Assembly: GCA_019638275.1 (NCBI GenBank)
Contig: JAHBUC010000001.1
Coordinates: forward strand, 1 to 64,000
Reading direction: 5' to 3'
DNA: 64,000 nt
From: Cyclobacteriaceae bacterium
Lineage (GTDB): Bacteria > Bacteroidota > Bacteroidia > Cytophagales > Cyclobacteriaceae
The translations under genes and the position numbers were made by a program. Positions 1-9,007 of this stretch are shown piece after piece. How positions within the stretch are numbered: position 1 is the first letter of the stretch; every line of letters begins with the position of its first letter. Under the pieces are notes generated by a model that was not told the DNA's origin, made no database searches, and saw only the letters and a program-made list of their open reading frames with translations.

Positions 1-1975
1 CTAGATAGGAGTTCACGCCACCAAATTCAGTGCGATTGTCCTTCAACCATTCCATCACCCTTCTTAACGGAACATAACGAACTGCAGGCTTTCCTTTTTC
101 CGGAACAAATAATTCGTACGCCTGCCGGGTGATTTCGCGTTCCCAGGCTACATATACGGCAGCTTCAATTGATTCAGGATTGAGTTCATGGTTCCAGTTA
201 AGGAGTAATTTTTTTATACTGTCAAGTCGAGGTTCACTGAACGCAATATTTTTTAAATATGGAACAAGTTCGCGTGCCGGTAACGACAGGTAATCTACCT
301 GAAGTTTCTTCATGTCATCAACAGTAAATTTTTCTTTTGAACCCAGTACTTCATTCACCCGATTCGCCCGACTGCTGTCAGCCCATTCCCAACCTACGGC
401 ATCACGATGTGGATAGTTTGGCGGAACCAGATTTTCATTTGCAGTGGCCCAAAAACCTTTGTCTGGATTAAAGGTGTTGGGAAGTTGCTTAATGGGAAGG
501 TATCCATCCCATTCATAGCGACCATCACCCGGAACAGGCAGCAATCCGTTCCAGTTTTTTCTTACCGGGGCAATGCCCACCACTTGCCAACCGATGTTTC
601 CATCGCGGTCTGCCCAAATCATATTTTCACCCGGAAGGTGACTGTACGTGCAGGCTTCCCGAAACTCCTCCCAGGTTTTGGCGACATCCATACGCAAACT
701 GGCAAGGTATGGTGCTCCGCCCGGCTCAAGCCAGGCGCAGCGTATGGCATAGGCTTTATTTCTTTTTGTATCAACAAAAGTTACGGGGCCATGCCTTGTA
801 TAGCGATGATTGACAAATACATCTGCAGAGCCTTTTACTTTAATGGTATCGGGAATATTTTTCATTTCTTCCCATGACCCATTGTACTGATAGCGGTTTG
901 AATTTTTCGGATCCAGGTCATACACCATCAGGTCCTCGCTATCAATTTCAAAAACCGTTAGCCCCCATGCGCCTTGTTCATTATGCCCGATGGAGATACC
1001 CGGAATGGTTGGCTCACCACCACCAACGACATTCCAACCCGGTGCATTCAAATGAACCATATACCGTAAGGATGGAACCGCTAAGGCACGATGTGGATCA
1101 TTCGCAAGTAGTGGATAACCTGATTCAGTTTTTTTTCCGGATACAATCCAGTTATTGCTGCCAATGGTGTGTTGAGATGAATGGATTAATTCCAACCCTT
1201 CGAGGTGATCCAACTCGGTTAATAAGGCATATGATGTTGATGATGGATTGGCATGAGCGATCAAATCTTCAGGCTTGAATGAAACCGACCTTCGGTAAGT
1301 GGTATACAATTCAAGAATATTTTCAAAAAGTGCTTCGCTGTTAAGGGTTGGATCAAAAGAGAGATCGGGATCACCGGGTTCAAACACACGAAGCTCTTTA
1401 AGCCTTTCCTGCCCCAACAATGCAACCGAGCGCGCAATATCAAGCTCATCAGTTACATTGCCCACCAAGCCCTGGTGTCGGGATACAACTACTTCGGGTG
1501 TCCATAAGCCTGGTTTAATCCCAAGCAATTCAAATTCAATTGGAAGGAGTTGAGTGTCATGCTGTGTTTCTTTGATATACGCATTTACACCATCAGTAAA
1601 TGCCCGAATAATTTCTTCGCCTTCCGGATGATAATGATTTAGTTCAGTAACCAGATCACCACGATATTTAAAAAGTCGTGCCCCGATATCGCGTGTCATT
1701 TCACGTTCTCCCAGAATCTCAGCTACGGTACCGGTAGCTTGCCTGCGCCAGATTTCAAATTGGAACAGCCTGTCTTTCGCTGCCGCATAGCCCTGTGCAA
1801 AGAAAAGATCGTGTTGATTTTGAGCAAAGATGTGGTTAACACCATGTTCATCACGAACGATTTCAACCGGTTGCTTTAACCCGGGTACTGTAAGTTCAGT
1901 TTGTTTGAGTTTTTCCTGATTTGATGTACAGTAACAAAGAAGAAGGGAACTGATAATAAGAACATACCGAATCAT
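1..1975 (-). CDS. Penicillin acylase family protein (C-terminal end outside window)
   Basis: Ntn-hydrolase of the penicillin amidase family, which hydrolyses amide bonds of acylated substrates (beta-lactams, acyl-homoserine lactones or other amides; the substrate cannot be read from the sequence). I translated it from the reverse strand; the frame stays open to base 1, so about 658 residues are visible and the end is missing. The start ATG at 1975 gives a hydrophobic leader (MIRYVLIISSLLLCYCTS), either a signal peptide or an imperfect lipobox. The autocatalytic site is clear: GSNNWIV, with the nucleophile Ser at about residue 273 (bases 1157-1159), is followed by the family hallmark PLLANDPH. 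The alpha-chain hallmark AAAKDRLFQFE lies near residue 75. It is 25 bases downstream of the aminotransferase gene on the same strand, probably cotranscribed. Confidence 0.93.
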   Translation of the reverse strand, partial: MIRYVLIISSLLLCYCTSNQEKLKQTELTVPGLKQPVEIVRDEHGVNHIFAQNQHDLFFAQGYAAAKDRLFQFEIWRRQATGTVAEILGEREMTRDIGARLFKYRGDLVTELNHYHPEGEEIIRAFTDGVNAYIKETQHDTQLLPIEFELLGIKPGLWTPEVVVSRHQGLVGNVTDELDIARSVALLGQERLKELRVFEPGDPDLSFDPTLNSEALFENILELYTTYRRSVSFKPEDLIAHANPSSTSYALLTELDHLEGLELIHSSQHTIGSNNWIVSGKKTESGYPLLANDPHRALAVPSLRYMVHLNAPGWNVVGGGEPTIPGISIGHNEQGAWGLTVFEIDSEDLMVYDLDPKNSNRYQYNGSWEEMKNIPDTIKVKGSADVFVNHRYTRHGPVTFVDTKRNKAYAIRCAWLEPGGAPYLASLRMDVAKTWEEFREACTYSHLPGENMIWADRDGNIGWQVVGIAPVRKNWNGLLPVPGDGRYEWDGYLPIKQLPNTFNPDKGFWATANENLVPPNYPHRDAVGWEWADSSRANRVNEVLGSKEKFTVDDMKKLQVDYLSLPARELVPYLKNIAFSEPRLDSIKKLLLNWNHELNPESIEAAVYVAWEREITRQAYELFVPEKGKPAVRYVPLRRVMEWLKDNRTEFGGVNSYL

Positions 1976-2000
1976 GAGCAAAGGATTGGTTGGTGAAAAA

Positions 2001-3290
2001 TCAAGATGAAGCAATCTTCAACACGGCTTCAACAAACCGGTCAAGGTCTTTTGTGGTAGTGTATACATGCGGTGTAACCCGTACACAACTGATGTTCTCC
2101 CAAACAATGGAGGTGGTGTGGATTTGGTGATCGTTAAAGAGTTTATTCATGACATCGGCCGGTTCCATGCCATCAACAGAGAAGGTGCCCAAAGCACAGG
2201 CGTACTCCGGTTTCATGGAAACATGAAGTTTTACGCGCGGATTTTTCACCACCTTTTCGCACCAATAGTTTTTTAAATACCGCAGGCGTTCTTCTTTTCG
2301 TTTGCTCCCAATGCCGTTATGAAAATCAACTGCCTGCCCAATGGCTTGTTCAGGTGCAAACGAACGGGTTCCCAAGGTTTCGAACTTGCGAATATTACTG
2401 TCGGTGGGTTTGTCGTTTGGAAAGAGTGGCCACAGGCCGGCAATGTTTTCCTTCTTTACATACAACATGCCTGTACCAAAGGGAGCACTCAACCATTTAT
2501 GCAAGCTGGTTCCGTAGTAATCCGGATTAAAATCTTTTATGCTGAACGCCATGTGTGCAAAGGTGTGTGCGCCATCCACAATGGAAATGATGTTTCTTTT
2601 GCGGGCTTCTTCACACAATTTTTTTACCGGCATAATCTGGCCTGTCCAGTTTATCATATGGGTGATGTGCCAGATTTTTGTTTTGGATGTAGTGGCATTG
2701 ATAAAGCCTTTTACAACCGCATCCTCATCTTCTACAGGCAAATCAAAACTGATCCACTTGATTTTTATTCCGTCACGCATTTCTTTTTGCTTCCACGCCT
2801 GAATCATGTTGGGGTAATCCTGTTTGGTCATCACAATTTCATCGCCTTTGGCCAGCGTTAAGCCCCAGGTTACCGTATCCAGGGCTTCCGTTGCATTTCG
2901 GTTTACAGCCAGTTCTTCGGGTGATGTGCCGGCCAGGTCAGCGAGTTTTCTCCGCACCGACTCACGACCCTTATCCAGAATTTGCCACATATAATAGGTT
3001 GGCGCTTCATTGCTTAAATGGTAGTATCGGTCAACGGCATCCTGAACTACTTTGGGCTGCGGACTAACACCACCGTTATTCAGATTAAGAATGGTTGGTG
3101 AAACCGTATACGCTTGCGCCATTCGTGCCCACAGCTCTTCATCACCGGCAGCATCCAACGGTGATAATTTATTTAAGGAGAACATGGCATCAGAAATATC
3201 TTCAGCTAATGCCTTTTGTGCAATGGGTGTAAGCGCGAGCGTGGTGGCAATGCCGGCTGTTTTACGGAAGAATGATCTGCGGGATGTCAT
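2001..3290 (-). CDS. Tat-exported class V aminotransferase (isopenicillin N epimerase-like)
   Basis: PLP-dependent fold-type I enzyme of the aminotransferase class V group (cysteine desulfurase / isopenicillin N epimerase-like); 429 residues. The N-terminus carries a twin-arginine signal (SRRSFFRK, residues 3-10, then a hydrophobic stretch ending ALA), so the folded holoenzyme is predicted to be exported to the periplasm. The PLP-binding Asp sits in VDGAH (about D239) and the Schiff-base lysine in SLHKW (about K265). There is no cysteine-desulfurase-type active Cys loop, so sulfur transfer is unlikely; the reaction is unknown. It precedes the penicillin acylase family gene by 25 bases on the same strand. 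Confidence 0.88.
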   Translation of the reverse strand: MTSRRSFFRKTAGIATTLALTPIAQKALAEDISDAMFSLNKLSPLDAAGDEELWARMAQAYTVSPTILNLNNGGVSPQPKVVQDAVDRYYHLSNEAPTYYMWQILDKGRESVRRKLADLAGTSPEELAVNRNATEALDTVTWGLTLAKGDEIVMTKQDYPNMIQAWKQKEMRDGIKIKWISFDLPVEDEDAVVKGFINATTSKTKIWHITHMINWTGQIMPVKKLCEEARKRNIISIVDGAHTFAHMAFSIKDFNPDYYGTSLHKWLSAPFGTGMLYVKKENIAGLWPLFPNDKPTDSNIRKFETLGTRSFAPEQAIGQAVDFHNGIGSKRKEERLRYLKNYWCEKVVKNPRVKLHVSMKPEYACALGTFSVDGMEPADVMNKLFNDHQIHTTSIVWENISCVRVTPHVYTTTKDLDRFVEAVLKIASS

Positions 3291-3362
3291 GTGGTTCAGG
3301 TTTAGGATAGGAAGTTATCACTTTGACCTGAAAAGAAAAACCGTGTTTTGGTGAGCGGTACT

Positions 3363-3899
3363 TCAGTGTTGTAAAATGCGATCGATCGATTCTATAGCCT
3401 TAGCCACACGTTCTGAACGTGTGCCTCGGATTTCAACAGCCTGGATGCCTTGTTGCTCAAGTTCACGCTTATACAGGTTGAAAAAATACTCACGCTTATC
3501 CGGATGTTCGCGTTGCGGATCATCTTCCCACGGAATATCAACATAGGTGAGCAGGTGAAGATCATATGTGCGGGCCATCAGTGCCATAATTTTTGGATCA
3601 ACCCGACCATATTTATGCTCGCTCCATACTTTAATAATAGTCAGGTCTGTGTCGCATATGAGCACACGATTTGCGTTTAACGTGAGCGAGTCTTCCGTGA
3701 AAAGTTGCCATTGTGCAATGGTATACAGATCAGCTTCGGTGTAAGGTCTTTCCAATCGGTCAATGTAATTCCGAGCGTATTCCGGCACCCAAACGGTTTG
3801 GTAATGACTGGCTAAGGCGATAGCCAGATCCGTTTTACCTGTACATTCCGGGCCAACAATTGCAATGCGCTTTACTTTTTCCGCCTCAGCCGTATTCAT
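3363..3899 (-). CDS. NadR-type ATP-binding protein (ribosylnicotinamide-kinase-like, AAA_28)
   Basis: P-loop kinase of 178 residues resembling the C-terminal ribosylnicotinamide kinase domain of NadR, which phosphorylates nicotinamide riboside to NMN. The Walker A motif is GPECTGKT (residues 16-23), followed by the family-typical VPEYARNYID and a late ICDTDLT strand. The nucleotidyltransferase and repressor parts of full NadR are absent, so it is a stand-alone kinase domain. It is divergent from the amine oxidase gene (66 bases between starts) and 72 bases upstream of the aminotransferase on the same strand. NAD salvage is inferred from the family only. Confidence 0.8.
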   Translation of the reverse strand: MNTAEAEKVKRIAIVGPECTGKTDLAIALASHYQTVWVPEYARNYIDRLERPYTEADLYTIAQWQLFTEDSLTLNANRVLICDTDLTIIKVWSEHKYGRVDPKIMALMARTYDLHLLTYVDIPWEDDPQREHPDKREYFFNLYKRELEQQGIQAVEIRGTRSERVAKAIESIDRILQH

Positions 3900-3965
3900 G
3901 AGCCTAAAATGGGGATATTTTCTTAAAACTCTAATCCTCGCTATCTTTCAGGAAACTAGTATACG

Positions 3966-5426
3966 GTGAAACGGAGAACGGCCATCAAGCAAATCGGATT
4001 TGGATTATCAGCAGGACTTGCCCTGCCCTGGCTTTCATCCTGTAAAGAGGATGGCCCAGGACCTGAAATTAAATACGATGGCGTGGTTGGAATTATCGGA
4101 GCCGGAGCAGCCGGATTACTGGCGGCCGATATCCTGATTTCAAAGGGTGTTAAGGTGAAGATATTTGAAGCCTCCAACCGGTTGGGCGGCCGGGTTTGTT
4201 CGTTACGCAGAAGTGATGTATCCACCGAATCGTTGATTGTTTTTCCGGCAGCATTACCATATTCCGATTTTCCGTTGGAGTTGGGCGCTGATCGCGTGAT
4301 CGGATCTGACTCACGATGGAAAGAGATAATCGAGTTGATGAAAGTGCCGCTGGTTGATTTTCGGGCCTCCAGTGAAGATGCATTTTTTATTGACGGCAAT
4401 GTATTTTCAGAAGCGGATGCATTATTTGATAATGATTTTCTGAACGCAAAAAACTTTCGTGAAGGATTTGCTTCTTTTTCCGGAGGAGCAAACACCACAG
4501 TACTTCAGGCAGCTCAAGGCGCAGGTGTTGTCGCGCGCATGAACGGAATTATCAATTCTTGGTTAGGCAACACGTACGGATCATCGGCAAACCGAATCGG
4601 GGCAAATGCCTTGGCTGAAGCATTGGCACAAGTGACACACGATGGAAAGGAATTTACGTCCAGCACAAATCCGTTGCAGGATGTGTTGTTGTCGCGGTAT
4701 GTGCGGGCTGTTTCATCGGTGCAATACAACACCAAAGTTCAGTCTGTAAATTACGGAGGAGAAAAAGTTGAGATTACCCATTCGGGTGGTACGGATACGG
4801 TTGACAAAGTAATTGTTACAGTGCCTGTTTCTATATTAAAAGCTGGTGATATTTCATTTTCCCCAGCGTTGCCGACATCAAAGACTGGCGCCATGAGCCG
4901 CATTGGCATGGATGCCTCCATGCGGGTGATCCTCGAATTCAAACGAAATTTTTACGGAGAGGCAACAGCTGCCATTTTAGGCGGAGTGCAAGGCCCGGAT
5001 TACCTGAATAACGCCATCGGAAGAAGTGAGCTTAACCGCACACTTTCCATTACCATTAACGGTGAAAAAGCCGAGCAACTCTCTGGATTAACCGGAGATC
5101 AGGTTGTGCTTCAATTATTAAGTGAGATGGATGCTGTGTTTGATGGAAAAGCCACTGAAAATATTCGCAGAGACACTGCCGATAATTCGCTTGTGTACAC
5201 AATAAAAGACTGGACGAAGGATCCTTTGATTAAAGGAGGAGTTTCCTATCCATTGCCAGGCGGAGCAAACTCAGACCGTACGGATTTGGGTGCTCCTGTA
5301 GGCGATAAACTTTTCTTTGCCGGTGAAGCCACTGATGATACGGGAGAATTCGGAACAGTGAGTGGAGCGTTAAAATCGGGAGAGCGTGCAGCAATGGAAG
5401 TTGTTGAGGCAATTCTTGCGCCATAG
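3966..5426 (+). CDS. FAD-dependent amine oxidase family lipoprotein
   Basis: Flavin monoamine oxidase family protein of 486 residues. It starts at GTG (3966); no upstream in-frame ATG gives the same leader. The N-terminus combines a twin-arginine pair (KRRTAIKQ) with a lipobox LSSC at Cys26, so it is predicted to be a Tat-exported lipoprotein. The dinucleotide-binding motif GIIGAGAAG (residues 42-50), the ribose-binding Glu in KIFEAS and the RLGGRV motif follow, and the C-terminal FAD motif LFFAGEATDDTGEFGTVSGA closes the fold. The oxidised amine is not known. Upstream, TATCTTTC (3942-3949) is a near match to the Bacteroidota -7 element. Confidence 0.88.
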   Translation: MKRRTAIKQIGFGLSAGLALPWLSSCKEDGPGPEIKYDGVVGIIGAGAAGLLAADILISKGVKVKIFEASNRLGGRVCSLRRSDVSTESLIVFPAALPYSDFPLELGADRVIGSDSRWKEIIELMKVPLVDFRASSEDAFFIDGNVFSEADALFDNDFLNAKNFREGFASFSGGANTTVLQAAQGAGVVARMNGIINSWLGNTYGSSANRIGANALAEALAQVTHDGKEFTSSTNPLQDVLLSRYVRAVSSVQYNTKVQSVNYGGEKVEITHSGGTDTVDKVIVTVPVSILKAGDISFSPALPTSKTGAMSRIGMDASMRVILEFKRNFYGEATAAILGGVQGPDYLNNAIGRSELNRTLSITINGEKAEQLSGLTGDQVVLQLLSEMDAVFDGKATENIRRDTADNSLVYTIKDWTKDPLIKGGVSYPLPGGANSDRTDLGAPVGDKLFFAGEATDDTGEFGTVSGALKSGERAAMEVVEAILAP

Positions 5427-5467
5427 CAGATACCGTGAATGGATTTTAGTTATTAACGACACACTTC

Positions 5468-6205
5468 ATGTCAACACACGAATTCAGGGAGGATCACTAT
5501 CACGGCACTTCTACATGGTTTAAGAAAGCAGAAAAGTATTTGCCGGAAATGGTTTACGGTTCCATCGATGGAATTGTAACTACGTTTGCGGTTGTTGCGG
5601 GCTCTGCCGGTGCAGGGTTAAGTATTCAAATTGTATTGATTTTAGGTATCGCCAACTTGCTTGCCGATGGCTTGTCAATGTCTATCGGTGCATTTCTTTC
5701 CAAGAAATCTGAAATCGATAATTACAATAAGCACCTGAAAGTAGAGGAGTGGGAGATTGACAACATGCCCGATGTGGAACGCCAGGAAGTAGAAGATATT
5801 TATCGGGCAAAAGGTTTTGATGGCGCTGAACTGGAGATGGTGGTCAATCGCATTACTTCAAACCGGCAAGTGTGGTTGCAAACCATGATGCACGATGAGC
5901 TGGGCTTAATGAAAGAAGATAAATCGCCATTTAAGGCGGGTTTATTCACGTTTATGGCCTTTGTAATTGCAGGGGCTATACCGTTGGTTTCGTATGTGGC
6001 AACCCTCATGAATAAAGTTGAAGCAAGCCCGTTTTTTGTTTCCTCCTTATTCACCTTTATAGCATTTGTGCTGATTGGGGCGGCAAAGAATTTTGTTACG
6101 CAAGCCGGTTATGTACGAAGTATTGCCGAAACGGTTGGGTTAGGTGTGATAGCTGCCATTACAGCGTATGCCTTAGGCGATTTGCTTGAGCGCGCCATTC
6201 TGTAA
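5468..6205 (+). CDS. VIT/CCC1 family iron/manganese transporter
   Basis: Membrane protein of 245 residues of the vacuolar iron transporter family, which in other organisms moves Fe2+ or Mn2+ out of the cytoplasm by proton antiport. The signature first helix MVYGSIDGIVTTFAVVAG is followed by a second helix with GIANLLADGLSMSIGAFLS, a charged cytoplasmic region rich in Glu (about residues 75-150, the metal-binding segment of this family) and three more helices. It begins 41 bases after the amine oxidase, so the two may be cotranscribed. It converges on the TolC gene, with a hairpin-forming repeat between them. Confidence 0.9.
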   Translation: MSTHEFREDHYHGTSTWFKKAEKYLPEMVYGSIDGIVTTFAVVAGSAGAGLSIQIVLILGIANLLADGLSMSIGAFLSKKSEIDNYNKHLKVEEWEIDNMPDVERQEVEDIYRAKGFDGAELEMVVNRITSNRQVWLQTMMHDELGLMKEDKSPFKAGLFTFMAFVIAGAIPLVSYVATLMNKVEASPFFVSSLFTFIAFVLIGAAKNFVTQAGYVRSIAETVGLGVIAAITAYALGDLLERAIL

Positions 6206-6209
6206 ATGT

Positions 6210-6266
6210 TAGAAGCCATCTCAAAAAAATACTGACAGAAGAAACTGATTTTTGGGATGGCTTTTA
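6210..6266. repeat. Short inverted repeat, copy 1 of a MITE-like family (possible bidirectional terminator)
   Basis: The sequence begins TAGAAGCCATCTCAAAAA and ends with its near complement TTTTTGGGATGGCTTTTA, so it can fold into one long hairpin. It fills the gap between two convergent genes and includes the TolC stop codon. The same ends bound a longer element at 63183-63320. Its position suggests it also terminates transcription from both sides. Confidence 0.75.
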
Positions 6267-7721
6267 GTTGATAAATCCAAGGTTGCGTACACCGGCTGCC
6301 CAGTACAACAAGGCTTTCTGCTTTTCGTATTGCGACATCAGTTTTACCAGCTTGCTTTGCGATTGTATTAATCGTTCCTGCTGTATGTTTATTCTGAACA
6401 GGTCACTTTCTCCATTCTCGAAATTCAGAATTTCAGCCTGAAGCAAGCGTTCATAGTTTTGCACCATGCTTAATTGATTGTTCATGATGCCGGCTGTGTT
6501 CACCAACTCGTTGTGAGTGGCGTTAATGTCGTTTACTACCTGCCGTTGAGCAAGGGTTCGCTCATACTCGGTACCGCTTACTTTTAACCGGGTAAGGGCC
6601 AGCTTTGATCGTTCTTTTCGTAAGAAAACCGGCATGCTGAAGTCTACACCAAATTTATAGTTATCACCTATGTTGAAGTTTGAATTCCAGGCGGGATCAA
6701 ATGGTTGGTTAAGTAATCCATAATTCAGGTCTAAGCGAGGTTTCAAAAATTCAGTTGCCAATCTTCTTTCATTTTCCAACTGCTGTAACCGGATAGAGAG
6801 TTTACGCAGTTCCGGATGATTTTGTAACGCTTGTTTGGTCAGCGCATCCAATTCCTGTGGTGAAAGTACCAGTAAATCCCGCCTCAATACGGGCACGAGA
6901 TCTGCGGTCAACGCGGCAGGATTTCCCAGGCTATCCCACAAATAGGTACTCAACAGAATGCCTGAGTTCTGAAAATCCAGTATGGCTTCCTGTTGTTCGA
7001 TAAGGCGTTGCTGCAACGTGATCTTCGCCTGAATGGTATCAACAGGTGCAGCTTCGCCAAGTTGGGCATTGATTATTGTTCGTTCAAAAATATCCTGTGC
7101 AACAACAACGCCTCGTTGCAGCAATCGAAAATTGTAATACGCATGATACCAGTTCCAATAGTCTTTAGCTGCGTCCAGTAAAAGTTTGTTTATCAGCTTT
7201 ACCTGTTCCGCTTCTGTTAAATCTTTAAATAATTCTGCCTGCCGAAGTGCGGTTCTTCGCTCATCCGTTATTAATCCGCGACCCAGCGGCAGTGAGATGC
7301 CCGCATAGAATTGCCGATAGTTGAACTCGTCAGAGATAAAGCGTTCAGGGTTGAGGTACTGGCCCTCATTGCGCTCCACTCCAATTTTTGGATCAACCGG
7401 AAACAGTGTGGGAAATTTAACGGCACCATCAAATACCTGATAGTATTCGGTATTGTTGAAATTCTTGGTTGCATACTGAATTTCGATTTTCGGATCAAAG
7501 TTTCCTCGCGCCAGACGAATCTCTTGTTTGGCCACATCGGTGAGTAATTCCGTTTGCCGGGCAATCGGGTGATGTGACAGCACGAGGTAATAGAAGTTTT
7601 CAATCGTGAAAGGCTTCGTAGTGTCGGGCAACACAAAAATCGAGTCTGTTAAACTTTGCCCTTTTACAAGGAAGCTCAACGCAATAAAAAGTATAATCAG
7701 ACAACTATTTCTCTTCATCAT
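6264..7721 (-). CDS. TolC family outer-membrane channel protein
   Basis: Outer membrane efflux protein, 485 residues, with a signal peptide (hydrophobic residues 7-20, cleavage near KGQS). The long amphipathic helices with repeated Ala/Leu/Gln/Glu heptads, such as the stretch around IDTIQAKITLQQRLIEQQEA, are typical of the two OEP repeats. It forms the outer-membrane exit duct of the exporter encoded with the HlyD and ABC genes. Its start overlaps the end of the HlyD gene by 17 bases, which supports translational coupling. It is the last gene of a four-gene operon reading right to left. Confidence 0.9.
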   Translation of the reverse strand: MMKRNSCLIILFIALSFLVKGQSLTDSIFVLPDTTKPFTIENFYYLVLSHHPIARQTELLTDVAKQEIRLARGNFDPKIEIQYATKNFNNTEYYQVFDGAVKFPTLFPVDPKIGVERNEGQYLNPERFISDEFNYRQFYAGISLPLGRGLITDERRTALRQAELFKDLTEAEQVKLINKLLLDAAKDYWNWYHAYYNFRLLQRGVVVAQDIFERTIINAQLGEAAPVDTIQAKITLQQRLIEQQEAILDFQNSGILLSTYLWDSLGNPAALTADLVPVLRRDLLVLSPQELDALTKQALQNHPELRKLSIRLQQLENERRLATEFLKPRLDLNYGLLNQPFDPAWNSNFNIGDNYKFGVDFSMPVFLRKERSKLALTRLKVSGTEYERTLAQRQVVNDINATHNELVNTAGIMNNQLSMVQNYERLLQAEILNFENGESDLFRINIQQERLIQSQSKLVKLMSQYEKQKALLYWAAGVRNLGFIN

Positions 7722-9006
7722 TGCCGGATTGATCTTTCGTTTTCTTTTGAATTACCTCCTGCAAGGGCGCCCGGTATAAGCTTGGCGGGAAACCGTTGAG
7801 CTGTCGCCAGATTTCGTACCACACCGGAACATCATCCAGCATAACCCAGCCTTTTATGCCCGAGCCTACACGCAGTTGCTTGGGCCAGGCCTCATCGGTT
7901 ACATCCGGAACCACCAGTATTCTGAATTCCCCTGGACGTGAGTTCACATAATCAATTACCTTCACTTCGCCACCAAACGTACCTACCGACACACTGGGCC
8001 AACCCGAAAACTGCAACGCAGGCCAACCGTCAAACTCAATTCGCACTTTTCTTCCGCGAGTAATCAATGGGACATCCATAGCTTTTACGTGCAGTTCAAC
8101 CGCGAGATCGGATTCAACCAGTGGCATGATGATGCATACCGGGTCACCTTCTTTTATTGTTTCACCAATACCCGCTTTCATGGCACGTACCACCACACCG
8201 GTTTGAGGAGCAATGATCTGATATTGCTCATTTCGGATTTTCATATTCATAAACTCATTTCTGAGTTTGGCCAGCTCTGCTGTTGTTTCAAAAATTTCAG
8301 CTTGCGTGTTGCTGCGATCAGATTCTGCTTTGCTGATCTTATCCATGTACTCGGCTTCTACCCGGTCAAGCTCAATGCGTGCATTTGTAAAATCAGCCTG
8401 TGCGCCCTGGTATTTGTATTCAATCTCCTGGTATTTTGTTAACGGTATGTTACCTGCTTCAAATAGTTTGGTGTTTCGTTGAAACTGATTTTCGGCATTC
8501 TTAAACCGTATTTCTTCGGCTTCAAGTTTTGCCTTAGCCTGATTGATTTTATTTAGCATGCCTTCGCGCAATGCTTTTATCTGGCGCATCAAGGCTGCTG
8601 CTTTCTGTTCCTTCGCCACGAAGCTTTGTTCCTTGGCGTTGATTTGCTCCTGAAGCCGGAGCAGCAGTTCCGGATCAAAATATTTTTCACGGATTTCACT
8701 TAGCGTAATGATGGTGTCACCTTTCTCTACGTACTCACCTTCACTTATATGCCATTGTTGAATTCTGCCAGCAATAGCAGACTCAATGGTTTGTGGCCTG
8801 TTCATTGGATCAAAAGCTGTTACCATGCCTGTGCCCCTTATGTTTTGCTGCCAGGGTACAAACAGAATAATGAGGAAGATAAGGCTTATGCCCATTAACC
8901 AGCGGGCAAGAATTTTACCTGCGCGTGGCGATTTGATTGCACGCAGGGAGTATAGACGCTCCTGTGCAATGATCTTATCAATTCGTTGACGTGAAAAGTT
9001 GAGCAT
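7705..9006 (-). CDS. HlyD family periplasmic adaptor subunit
   Basis: Membrane fusion protein of 433 residues linking the inner-membrane ABC protein to the TolC channel. It has a short cytoplasmic N-terminus, one membrane helix (about residues 36-52), a lipoyl-like half motif (ESAIAGRIQQWHISEGEYV), a long coiled-coil hairpin (about 115-245, rich in Ala/Glu/Lys) and a second lipoyl half (QIIAPQTGVVVRAMKAGIGE) before the beta-barrel domain. One base separates it from the ABC gene. The adaptor with an N-terminal anchor is the type I secretion arrangement rather than an RND one. Confidence 0.9.
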   Translation of the reverse strand: MLNFSRQRIDKIIAQERLYSLRAIKSPRAGKILARWLMGISLIFLIILFVPWQQNIRGTGMVTAFDPMNRPQTIESAIAGRIQQWHISEGEYVEKGDTIITLSEIREKYFDPELLLRLQEQINAKEQSFVAKEQKAAALMRQIKALREGMLNKINQAKAKLEAEEIRFKNAENQFQRNTKLFEAGNIPLTKYQEIEYKYQGAQADFTNARIELDRVEAEYMDKISKAESDRSNTQAEIFETTAELAKLRNEFMNMKIRNEQYQIIAPQTGVVVRAMKAGIGETIKEGDPVCIIMPLVESDLAVELHVKAMDVPLITRGRKVRIEFDGWPALQFSGWPSVSVGTFGGEVKVIDYVNSRPGEFRILVVPDVTDEAWPKQLRVGSGIKGWVMLDDVPVWYEIWRQLNGFPPSLYRAPLQEVIQKKTKDQSGNDEEK

Positions 9007-9007
9007 A

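Noticed and set aside
1..3290. Penicillin acylase plus isopenicillin N epimerase-like enzyme as a beta-lactam biosynthesis cluster
   Set aside because: No ACV synthetase or isopenicillin N synthase is present, and both families are broad; the adjacency alone does not support it.
3956..4498. Reverse frame of 180 codons over the start of the amine oxidase
   Set aside because: It is antisense to the FAD-binding region; the forward protein has the complete family motifs.
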